From: SURF-33 sp964598885
GTDB taxonomy: Bacteria > Desulfobacterota > Desulfobacteria > Desulfobacterales > Desulfosalsimonadaceae
Direction of reading: 5' to 3'
Length of the DNA: 23,396 nucleotides
Assembly: GCA_964598885.1 (NCBI GenBank)
Contig: CAZRES010000038.1
Location: 1 to 23,396 of the forward strand
Position 1 is the stretch's first letter, and each line of letters begins with the position of its first letter. Position numbers and translations under genes: made by a program. Below the pieces are notes generated by a model that had not been told where the DNA came from, ran no database searches, and saw only the letters and a program-made list of their open reading frames with translations. Below are positions 1 through 7,600 of the stretch, one piece after another.

Positions 1-731
1 CGGAAGCCATTGTGGCCATGACGGAAAAAATCGCCAAAAAAGAAGGTTTCGGCGCGGTTCTGGCCGAAGGCTCCGCCAAGGCCGCTCAACAAATCGGTAA
101 AAACGCCGCCGAGTTTCTCACCACGGTAAAAGGCTTGGAAGCGCCCATGCATGATCCGCGCAGCGCGCACGGCTATGCTCTTGCCTATGGTGTTTCACCC
201 CGGGGAGCCTGCCATGAGGCCAGTCTCAATTTCAATGTGGAGGGCGGGGCCATGTTCGTGCCGGAAATCGAGGCGCTGGCCATGCCGCTTGAGGAAATGT
301 CGAGTGAAAAACGCGCGGAACTGAACGTGGCCTGCCAGGATTACGGCATGTTTTTTTCCTCCTGCGCCGTATACTGCAATCTGGGCGCAACGCCGCTTAA
401 CGCCACCCAGGCGGTGGATATCGTCAATGCCGTCACCGGATTCGATTATACCCTCGACGAAGTGATGGATATCGGCCGCCGGGTCTGGTACCTCAAGCGA
501 GGACTCTCCAACCTGTTCGGAGCAGGAAGCGACGACGACCGGCTGCCCAAGCGGCTGATGACGACCATGGAAGAAGGCCCCACCGCCGGCAGCCTGCCGG
601 ATATGGATAAAATGCTCTCGGAATTCTATGAGTTACGCGGAATCGATCCCAACGGCATACCCCAAAAAGAGGTTTTTGAGACCATCGGTCTCCCGGATCT
701 TGCTTCGCTTTTGCACAACTCCAGCTCCTGA
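1..731 (+). CDS. Aldehyde:ferredoxin oxidoreductase, C-terminal part (5' end outside window)
   Basis: Open from the first bases of the window (frame 3) to TGA at 729-731, so only about 240 C-terminal residues are present. Stretches such as KIAKKEGFGAVLAEGSAKAA, the MHDPRSAHGYALAYGVSPRGACHE region and a QDYGMFFSSCAVYC segment match the C-terminal domains of tungsten/molybdenum-pterin aldehyde:ferredoxin oxidoreductases. These enzymes oxidise aldehydes to acids in the cytoplasm and pass electrons to ferredoxin. The SPRGACHE loop lies in the part of the family that helps hold the bis-pterin cofactor, and the Cys-containing FFSSC segment is where the last Fe-S cluster cysteine is expected; both placements are inferred from family knowledge. 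The cofactor-rich N-terminal domain and most cluster cysteines lie upstream, so the substrate subtype cannot be told. The internal ATG at 18 is not the real start. Confidence 0.88.
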   Translation, partial: EAIVAMTEKIAKKEGFGAVLAEGSAKAAQQIGKNAAEFLTTVKGLEAPMHDPRSAHGYALAYGVSPRGACHEASLNFNVEGGAMFVPEIEALAMPLEEMSSEKRAELNVACQDYGMFFSSCAVYCNLGATPLNATQAVDIVNAVTGFDYTLDEVMDIGRRVWYLKRGLSNLFGAGSDDDRLPKRLMTTMEEGPTAGSLPDMDKMLSEFYELRGIDPNGIPQKEVFETIGLPDLASLLHNSSS

Positions 732-766
732 AAAATCCGCCCGCCGTGCCTTGGGGTATGGCGGGC
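731..766 (-). terminator. Hairpin between convergent genes, terminator-like on the minus strand
   Basis: GCCCGCC (739-745) pairs perfectly with GGCGGGC (760-766) around a 14-base loop. Read on the minus strand the hairpin is followed after two bases by a run of five T, the form of an intrinsic terminator for the small minus-strand gene that ends at 810. On the plus strand it is not followed by a T run, so it fits the oxidoreductase transcript less well. Confidence 0.4.
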
Positions 767-809
767 ATCACGTCCGTGAATTCCAGCGGCCGTCGCGGGC
801 ACATATTTT

Positions 810-1271
810 TTACTCCTCATCACGAACTGAGTTCATTGTTTCCATCAATTCCCATCTTTCCGATAAAAACGAATGCTGGAAAACCGTTTGACAGGAATGC
901 ATACGGCATCCCGCGGGCCGGTGCTCATAAATTCGGCATCGGCCGTCATGATCCAGATAAGGACATGCCCGGGCGTAACGGTTGTCGTCCAGCAAAAACT
1001 CCACGGTTGCGCCGGTCTCGGGATACCGGCCGCAACATTCATAAATTTTATCCGCCATCGCACAGGATTCGCATAACTTCATGGCAAGATAGTAAGATGA
1101 TCGACGTTGCCTGTCAATAAATCCGAATACAAAATCCACGGCTTTGAAAACAATCCAACCCACCCAACAAACACTTTGCGCTCCATGAAATAATTTGATA
1201 AACCAGACAATATTTTCCATAAGATTTCTAATTTTTTTTACTCCTGTTAAACGGATAGAATCAAGAGTCAT
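810..1271 (-). CDS. Small Cys-rich YkgJ-like (zinc/iron-chelating domain) protein
   Basis: The C-terminal two thirds hold cysteines in the spacing of the YkgJ family of putative zinc/iron-chelating proteins: a CESC pair, an ECC pair, ACPYL, then GRCRIYEHRPAGCR and a final HSC. The GxCxIYxxRPxxCR signature is the family hallmark; the biochemical role of the family is poorly known. The N-terminal roughly 55 residues are hydrophobic to amphipathic (WFIKLFHGAQSVCWVGWIVF) and could touch the membrane. Start is uncertain: ATG at 1271 leaves only 20 bases to the divergent gene and has no clear ribosome site; ATG at 1217 lies behind an AGGAG at an overlong spacing and would leave room for promoters. 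It converges on the oxidoreductase gene. Function is unassigned. Confidence 0.6.
   Translation of the reverse strand: MTLDSIRLTGVKKIRNLMENIVWFIKLFHGAQSVCWVGWIVFKAVDFVFGFIDRQRRSSYYLAMKLCESCAMADKIYECCGRYPETGATVEFLLDDNRYARACPYLDHDGRCRIYEHRPAGCRMHSCQTVFQHSFLSERWELMETMNSVRDEE
1195..1223 (+). promoter_or_regulatory. Candidate sigma-70 promoter for the AI-2E-family gene
   Basis: TTGATA (1195-1200, 5 of 6 to consensus), a 17-base spacer, then CATAAG (1218-1223, 4 of 6). It points at the gene starting at 1292, giving a leader of about 60 bases. It overlaps the 5' end of the divergent Cys-rich gene. Found by eye only. Confidence 0.33.
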
Positions 1272-1291
1272 CAAAATAAAAGGTTCGCCGG

Positions 1292-2371
1292 ATGTTCGCG
1301 TTGCTGCGTGACTGGTTCAATGATCATTTTTCCGACCCCCAGATTGTTATCCTCTGGTTTTTTCTGTTAGCCGGATTTTTGATCATTTACTTTTTTGGTG
1401 AAATGCTCACTCCCGTCTTTGCGGGCTTGATCATTGCCTATCTTCTCGAAGGCATTGTCGGCCTGCTGGAAAAATTAAAAATTCCACGTATTATCGGCGT
1501 ATGGGTAACCTTCGTTTTTTTCATAATCTGTATGGTAATGCTCATCCTGTGGCTTCTGCCCCTGCTGTCGCGGCAGATCGGACAACTGATTCAGGACCTG
1601 CCCGCCATGATTACCAGTGCCCAGAGCCTGATGCTGCAATTGCCCGAACGATATCCTGAATTCATATCCGATAACCAGGTCAGAAATTTCATCATATTTC
1701 TAAAATCCGAACTCACCCAGATGGGGCAAAACGTCCTGATGTTCTCGCTGGCATCGGTTAGAAATTTGATCACGCTGATCGTCTATCTGCTGATCGTTCC
1801 CCTTCTGGTCTTATTCTTTCTTAAAGACAAGGTGATCATCCTGGAATGGATATCCGGTTTTCTTCCGGCCAACCGCGATCTGTCCACCGAAGTATGGCGG
1901 GAGGCCAACCGTCAGATTGCCAATTATATCCGTGGTAAAATCTGGGAAATCATTATCGTCTGGGTGGTCACATTCGCCGTATTTTATTTGCTGGGGCTCA
2001 ACTATGCCATGCTGCTTGGATTTTTCACCGGGCTTTCGGTTTTGATTCCCTATATCGGTGCCGCCGTTATGTACCTGCCGGTGGGGCTGATCGCATTTTT
2101 TGAGTGGGGAATCACTCCCGAGTTCGCATATGTCATTATCGCATATTCCATTATTCAGATGATAGACGGCAACATCCTGGTTCCCCTGCTCTTTTCCGAA
2201 ATCGTCAACCTGCATCCAGTGGCCATTATTACCGCAGTACTGGTTTTCGGGGGTCTTTGGGGATTATGGGGGCTTTTCTTTGCCATACCCCTGGCAACGC
2301 TGTTTCATGTGGTATTAAAAATCTGGTTTGCCAAACGTCAAACCTATCTGGCGGAATCAGTTGAAAAATAA
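1292..2371 (+). CDS. AI-2E family (PerM/YdiK/DUF20) membrane protein
   Basis: A 359-residue polytopic inner-membrane protein, the usual length for the AI-2E/PerM family. About seven or eight hydrophobic segments are visible: two near residues 20-55, a pair near 65-95, one near 150-175, a cluster from about 215 to 270, and two at 290-345. The soluble stretch between the fourth and fifth segments and the late GLNYAMLLGFFTGLSVLIPY segment, followed by a glycine-rich last pair, are typical. Family members have been proposed to export autoinducer-2 or to act as ion or proton antiporters, so the substrate here is unknown. ATG is preceded by an AAAAGG stretch at a suitable distance. The lpxR-like gene follows after 36 bases on the same strand, so the two may be co-transcribed. 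Confidence 0.85.
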   Translation: MFALLRDWFNDHFSDPQIVILWFFLLAGFLIIYFFGEMLTPVFAGLIIAYLLEGIVGLLEKLKIPRIIGVWVTFVFFIICMVMLILWLLPLLSRQIGQLIQDLPAMITSAQSLMLQLPERYPEFISDNQVRNFIIFLKSELTQMGQNVLMFSLASVRNLITLIVYLLIVPLLVLFFLKDKVIILEWISGFLPANRDLSTEVWREANRQIANYIRGKIWEIIIVWVVTFAVFYLLGLNYAMLLGFFTGLSVLIPYIGAAVMYLPVGLIAFFEWGITPEFAYVIIAYSIIQMIDGNILVPLLFSEIVNLHPVAIITAVLVFGGLWGLWGLFFAIPLATLFHVVLKIWFAKRQTYLAESVEK

Positions 2372-2407
2372 AATACTATAATAAATACAGTTCGATATAC
2401 TCTTTCT

Positions 2408-3466
2408 ATGAAACGAAAACGTTCTATTTTTTTCTGCCTTTCCGGTATTCTTGTATTCGGTCTTGTCATGCCGCGCATAACCCAGGCCGAAACAGAAGAA
2501 AAAAGGTTAACCACCTTTAGTTTTTACCTGGAAAATGATTATTTTGTGGGAGATGACAGCCAGTACACCAATGGACTCAAGTTTGCCTGGAGCTCACCGG
2601 TTTATACCGGTTATCCCAAAAAAATCTGGCCCCATCGATGGTTTTATCCGGTGGTCCGTCTTTTGCCGTTTGATGATTTTTTCGAAAGCCACCTGGAAAA
2701 AAATATTACGCTTTCGTTTGGTCAGAATATCTATACGCCCGAAGATATTGAAGAAGAAGATCTTATCGAGGATGATCGACCTTATGCGGGGATCACTTAT
2801 CTTTCGATGGGCTTTCACAGTCGGCTGAAATCACAAGAAAAAACTTTGGAATTTTATATCGGACTCATCGGACCCCAATCCTATGCCGAACAATGCCAGC
2901 AGGTTGTGCACAAAGCCGTCAGAGATATCGAACCCATGGGATGGGACAACCAGTTAAAGAATGAGCCTGTTGTCGGGATTGTATATGAACATAAAATGAA
3001 AGTTATGCAATTCGGTGACGGAAACGGATTCGGTTTTGACGGCGTGGTAAACAACGGCATCGGTCTGGGAAATGCCAATACCTATTACAACCTGGGACTA
3101 AATCTGCGATGGGGATATAATATTCCAAATGATTTCGGGAATTTTCCTATTCGACCTGCCACATCCATGAATACGGCTTTCGGCTCCCAGGACCCGCGAT
3201 ACTCCATAAAGCATAAATTCGGCATCTACGTGTTTGCCTCTACCGAGGGACGCGCCATACTGCGCAATATTTTTTTGGACGGCAACACCTTTACTGACAG
3301 CCACTCCGTTGATAAAAAACTCCTTGTGGCCGACCTGGCGGCCGGTATCGGGGTTCTCGCCGGCAAGGCCCAGTTCTGCTTCGCCTATGTCTATCGAACC
3401 AGGGAATTTGAAACCCAGGAAAACGCCCAGGAATTCGGGAGCCTGAGCTTGTCGATTTCATATTAA
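2408..3466 (+). CDS. lpxR: LpxR-like lipid A 3'-O-deacylase, outer-membrane protein
   Basis: A 352-residue protein of the LpxR/DUF2219 family, outer-membrane beta-barrels that remove the 3'-acyloxyacyl chain from lipid A. A signal peptide is clear: basic KRKR start, hydrophobic core at residues 7-21, cleavage likely after TQA (27). Family motifs are present: LENDYF with N43 and D44, the YTNG segment with T54, a DDRPYAG motif near 125, and QQVVHKAV with H168; these correspond to the Asn, Asp, Thr/Ser, Arg and His active-site residues of the Salmonella enzyme. The Gly/Asn-rich NANTYYNLGLNLRWGYNIPND segment is also diagnostic, and the chain ends in an aromatic SLSISY strand suited to outer-membrane assembly. 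No good ribosome site is seen before the ATG; a lone TATAAT at 2377-2382 lacks a matching -35. The thioesterase gene follows after 64 bases. Confidence 0.88.
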   Translation: MKRKRSIFFCLSGILVFGLVMPRITQAETEEKRLTTFSFYLENDYFVGDDSQYTNGLKFAWSSPVYTGYPKKIWPHRWFYPVVRLLPFDDFFESHLEKNITLSFGQNIYTPEDIEEEDLIEDDRPYAGITYLSMGFHSRLKSQEKTLEFYIGLIGPQSYAEQCQQVVHKAVRDIEPMGWDNQLKNEPVVGIVYEHKMKVMQFGDGNGFGFDGVVNNGIGLGNANTYYNLGLNLRWGYNIPNDFGNFPIRPATSMNTAFGSQDPRYSIKHKFGIYVFASTEGRAILRNIFLDGNTFTDSHSVDKKLLVADLAAGIGVLAGKAQFCFAYVYRTREFETQENAQEFGSLSLSISY

Positions 3467-3530
3467 TGCCCTCCCGACGGAAATCAACGCATCCAGTGGC
3501 TGCATTTGTTTATTCAGGGGTTTTTCCAAC

Positions 3531-4280
3531 ATGATACTTCACGAATCCCGCGTCCGGGTTCGCTATGCGGAAACCGGGGTGGACGGCAGAATCAAACCAG
3601 TGACCCTTTTTAATTACCTGCAGGACGCGGCCAGCGACCACACCGCCGTGCTGGGCGTATCCGCCCTTGATCTGCTGCCATTGGGGCTGGCATGGGTGGT
3701 ATTCCGTTACCGGCTGACCATCCATGCCTGGCCCCGATGGCACGATCATATCTCCATCCGTACCTGGCGATGCCCGGTGAAGAAACTCTATGAACTGCGC
3801 CAATATGAAATCCGAAACACGAAAGAGGAACTGATGGTAGAAGCTGGCAGCATGTGGATTCTGACCCGGCTGGATTCCAAAAAACCGGTGCGCCTGGATC
3901 GACATCTGCCGGATTTACTGGCAACCGAACAGCAGAAAAAAATCACCGATGATTTTATCCCCGTTCCCCCGGCCGTCCCCGACAGTTTCCATCGTTCCCA
4001 TGCAGTAAGACTGCATGACCTTGATTTCAACCGTCACGTCAACAATTCGGTCTATGTGGTATGGGCCGTGGAGACAGTTCCTCCCGAAGTCATCTCTTCC
4101 TGCCTGCCTTCAATGATCAACATCGATTATATCGATGAATCCCTTTACGGCGATCGGGTGACCACCTATACCCAGCAGATCGGCGCAGCATCGCAACCCG
4201 CGTTTCTGCATCGGCAGGTGAGTGAAAATACCGGCAAAGAAATCAGCCGGCTCCATACGGCCTGGCGCCCGTTTGATTGA
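3531..4280 (+). CDS. Acyl-ACP thioesterase, FatA/FatB family
   Basis: A 249-residue cytoplasmic enzyme expected to hydrolyse acyl-ACP to free fatty acid. It has the two hotdog folds of the plant-like acyl-ACP thioesterase family: residues about 1-130 (RVRYAETGVDGRIKPVTLFNYLQDAASDHT region, with the acyl-pocket helix) and about 150-249. The second fold carries DLDFNRHVNNSVYVVWAVE, with D165, N167 and H169 matching the catalytic Asp-Asn-His set of plant FatB and E181 downstream. The length is normal for bacterial members, which lack the plant transit peptide. An AGGGG about ten bases before the ATG is the likely ribosome site. Position after lpxR and before a terminator suggests a lipid/envelope unit; whether it serves lipid turnover or chain-length control cannot be told. 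Confidence 0.87.
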   Translation: MILHESRVRVRYAETGVDGRIKPVTLFNYLQDAASDHTAVLGVSALDLLPLGLAWVVFRYRLTIHAWPRWHDHISIRTWRCPVKKLYELRQYEIRNTKEELMVEAGSMWILTRLDSKKPVRLDRHLPDLLATEQQKKITDDFIPVPPAVPDSFHRSHAVRLHDLDFNRHVNNSVYVVWAVETVPPEVISSCLPSMINIDYIDESLYGDRVTTYTQQIGAASQPAFLHRQVSENTGKEISRLHTAWRPFD

Positions 4281-4297
4281 GCCGCTTCGGCTTTTTT
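4280..4297 (+). terminator. Short intrinsic terminator after the thioesterase gene
   Basis: AGCCG (4280-4284) pairs with CGGCT (4288-4292) around a three-base CTT loop, and the last T of the stem runs on into five more T. It begins at the final base of the thioesterase stop codon. The stem is only 5 bp but GC-rich, and its position is exactly where the envelope gene group ends. Confidence 0.5.
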
Positions 4298-4631
4298 CGT
4301 TTCCGGAAAATTCAAGTCCGTGCGCGCCACCTCAAGAACAACCGCCTTTAACACCGCGGTTCCCGCCATACCCGGAAGTAAAACCGGTCTTCCGACAAAC
4401 AGCATTTTTGATGTCTTTGTAAAAATTTTTTGCAGCCACTTATTATCATATTTCCGGAGAAATCGTAAAACCAATCTTGACTGCAAATGCGGCATACGTT
4501 AAAAATTTGGATATATAATGGGTTGGCCGTGACTTTCCGATGATTTTTTCCATCGTATTTTTTTCCGAAAGATCATCCGATCCGGAAAATCACCATATCG
4601 CGAAACAACGCTTTTTTTTTGCAGGAGCATC
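4298..4631. other. Gene-free leader region before the glycogen operon
   Basis: About 330 bases without a credible gene on either strand. It becomes AT-rich after 4400. It holds the promoter candidate at 4477-4505, a lone TATAAT at 4514-4519 without a -35 at usable distance, several T runs, and the AGGAG ribosome site of the debranching-enzyme gene near 4622. No riboswitch or tRNA fold was recognised, though a leader of more than 100 bases leaves room for one. Confidence 0.5.
4477..4505 (+). promoter_or_regulatory. Candidate sigma-70 promoter of the glycogen operon
   Basis: TTGACT (4477-4482, 5 of 6 to consensus), a 17-base spacer, then TAAAAA (4500-4505, 4 of 6). It lies in the AT-rich part of the gap and would give a leader of roughly 115 bases before the ATG at 4632. 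It is the best pair seen, but in AT-rich DNA such matches arise easily. Confidence 0.3.
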
Positions 4632-7600
4632 ATGCATCTGACGCAATCGCCGGAGCCCGGAACTCATCGGGTCATGTTCAAAGGCGATATCATCACTTTT
4701 ACCCTGACCCTTTCCGAAAACCGTCCCGGCCGGGCCTGGCTTCGCACCAACCTGGGTCATGGCCGCACCATTCGCCGTGAAATCATCCGGGCGGTTATCC
4801 GAAGCGAACCGGTGCTCGCCCGTGACTGGTATGATATCCCCATGGCGCCGGCAGGTGCCTGCCGACATCAGGTAACGCTTGGTCTAAGCGAAATCGGCCA
4901 TTTTGAAGCCAAGTGCTATTTTCTCGAATCCGACGATTCGGTCCCTTTATGGCCGGCCGGGGAAAATTTCTGCATCAATGTCGATCCAGCCGACACCTGC
5001 TGCGCCAATATCATCTACAACGCGTTCGTGCGCCAGTTCGGGCCGAACAAATCCGGAGAATTCAAGGCACAACATGATCATCCCGACCTGGTTAAGCGTC
5101 TGGACGATACCGGTTACAGCGTTATCCCGCCGTCTGGAACATTCCGGGATTTGATTGCCCATCTTGATTTTATTTTCGGCCATCTGGGATGCCGAATTTT
5201 GCATCTGCTTCCGGTAAATCCGACCCCTACCACATATGGTCGAATGGGACGCTTCGGCAGCCCTTACGCGGCTCTGAGCTTTACGGCCGTTGATCCGGCA
5301 CTGGCGGTATTTGATCCCAAAGCAACCCCGCTGGAACAGTTCATCGAGCTGGTGGATGCCGTTCATGCGCGAAACGCCAAAATTATCATCGATATTGCGC
5401 CCAATCATACCGGATGGGCCGCTGAACTTCATGAAACCCATCCGGAATGGCTGGTGCGGGACAAAGACGGAAAAATCGAGGCCCCGGGCGCATGGGGCGT
5501 GATCTGGGAAGATCTGGCCCGGCTCGATTACCGGTATCGGAAACTCTGGGAATACATGGCCGGTGTTTTTCTGACCTGGTGCCGCCGCGGCGTGGACGGG
5601 TTCCGGTGCGACGCGGGATACATGATTCCCGTGCCCGCCTGGCGCTATATCATCGCGTCGGTCCGGGAATCCTTTCCCGACACGATCTTTTTTCTGGAAG
5701 GTCTGGGCGGTAAAATTTCCGTCACCCGGGAACTGCTTAACAACGCCGGTTTCAACTGGGCCTATTCTGAACTTTTTCAAAACTATGACCGGCGACAGAT
5801 GGAACACTATCTACCCGAAGCCATCGCCATATCCCGGCAGGATGGGGCCTTGATCCATTTTGCCGAAACCCACGACAACAACCGTCTGGCGGCCCAATCA
5901 CCAGATTACGCCGCCATGCGTACCGCACTTTGCGCGCTGTTTTCGGAACAGGGGGGCTTTGGCTTTGCCAACGGCGTCGAATGGTTTGCCACGGAAAAAA
6001 TCAATGTCCATGACGCCGGCTCCCTGAACTGGGGATCGCAACACAATCAAGTGGACCGCATCCGGCGCATCAATCATCTGTTGCGGTCCCACCCGGCTTT
6101 TTTCGATCAGACCGACCTGCAGATGATCCAAAAAGGCAATGGGAATTCTCTCGTGATGTTGCGCCATCATCGCCCCACCGGAAAACGCCTGCTCATCGCC
6201 GTTAATCTGGATATCCATGGTCCCGGCGCGGCCTGCTGGACCGAACGGGACGCCGGCTTTCCATGCAACGGGTGCCGTGATCTGCTGACCGGACAAACGG
6301 TTCTGCCGGAAAAAACGGGCGATCTTTGGCGTCTTGAAATGTCTCCCGGCCAGGTCTGCTGTCTGACGCCGGACGGAAATGATGACCATATCCCGGAGGC
6401 AGACGCTTCGGCCGCCTTCTCCATCCCGAATCGCATCCGGCACCAGTGCCTGCGCGCTTTGGCGCTGGATATCCATCATTTTTATCATAACACATCGGAT
6501 CTTGATCAATTCGATCCGGACAGAGCCGCCAAAGCATTAGCGGCCGACCCAATGGAGTTTTGCCGGCAGATGAATCCTCACTCGTCAGAACCCCGCGTAA
6601 TATCATGGCGCTGGCCCGAAGACTGCCGACGCCACGTCATGATTCCGCCCGACCATTTCCTGCTAATCCGATCGCCCGCGCCGTTTCGGGCCGCCATTAT
6701 TGAAACCCGCAGCAGCAGCAGCAGGGATCGCATCATGGTCGTGGCCAACAGCGTGGAGGCCGCCGAAGGCTCACACTTTACAATTTTTCCACCCCGGCCA
6801 GCCCGCCGACGGCATATGCATTCCATTTTGAAAATATCGCTTTTCCAATCGGAAAAACATACCCATGTCGAAGCGCCGCTTCTATTTTTGACCAACGGAG
6901 ACGATATTCGCGTCAGGCGCCGGTTCGACCGGCATCGTCTTCTGGCAACCCCTCTGCGTTTTCTGGGCACCAACGGCAGAGGGGGCATGATGCGGGCACA
7001 TGCGTTCTGGGGGGCGCTGGAAAGCAAATACGACGCCCTGCTGGGGGCCAATCTGCATCCCAACGTTCCGGTGGATCGTCGGATGATGCTGATTCGTTGC
7101 CGGGCATGGCTGGTATTTCAAGGATATTCCCAGGAAGTATCCATTGATGCCCTGACCGCGTTTTACTGCGACAGCGATACGGGTTGCCGCTGGGAATTCA
7201 GTATCCCGTCCGGTCAGGGCCAGCATGTCATACTCGATGCCGTGGCGGTCATGGCTGAGGACCGCAACCAGGTGGACATTTTTTTTACGCGCCGGATAAT
7301 GGAACCCAGAGCCGATCAGCTCCCGGGCCATAAACCGGTCACATTGATTGTTCGCCCGGATATCGATGATCGCAGTTTTCATGAAAACACCAAAGCGTAT
7401 CGCGGTCCGGAGAACGCCTGGCCCGATCAATGCCGGCGGCGCAGCCGGGGTTTTTATTTTCAGCCCGACTCCCATCACGAACTTGACATGGAAGCATCAT
7501 CCGGGATTTTCGTATGGGAACCAGAATGGCAGTACATGACCTATCTGCCTTTGGAAGCCGACCGCGGCATGGACGCCCATACGGATCTGTTTAGTCCGGG

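Noticed and set aside
2377..2382. TATAAT shortly before the lpxR start
   Set aside because: No -35 at suitable spacing; the nearest TTGAAA is only 10 bases upstream.
4166..4495. Minus-strand open frame of 109 codons spanning the thioesterase end and the following gap
   Set aside because: Half of it is antisense to the thioesterase gene, it has no ribosome site, shows no recognisable motif, and covers the terminator at 4280-4297.
4514..4519. Perfect TATAAT in the glycogen leader
   Set aside because: No -35-like hexamer lies 15-19 bases upstream and there is no extended -10; the region is AT-rich, so the match is probably chance.
6711..6724. AGC triplet repeat inside the debranching-enzyme gene
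   Set aside because: Only about five units coding for a short serine run in a linker; too short to claim phase variation or a functional repeat.
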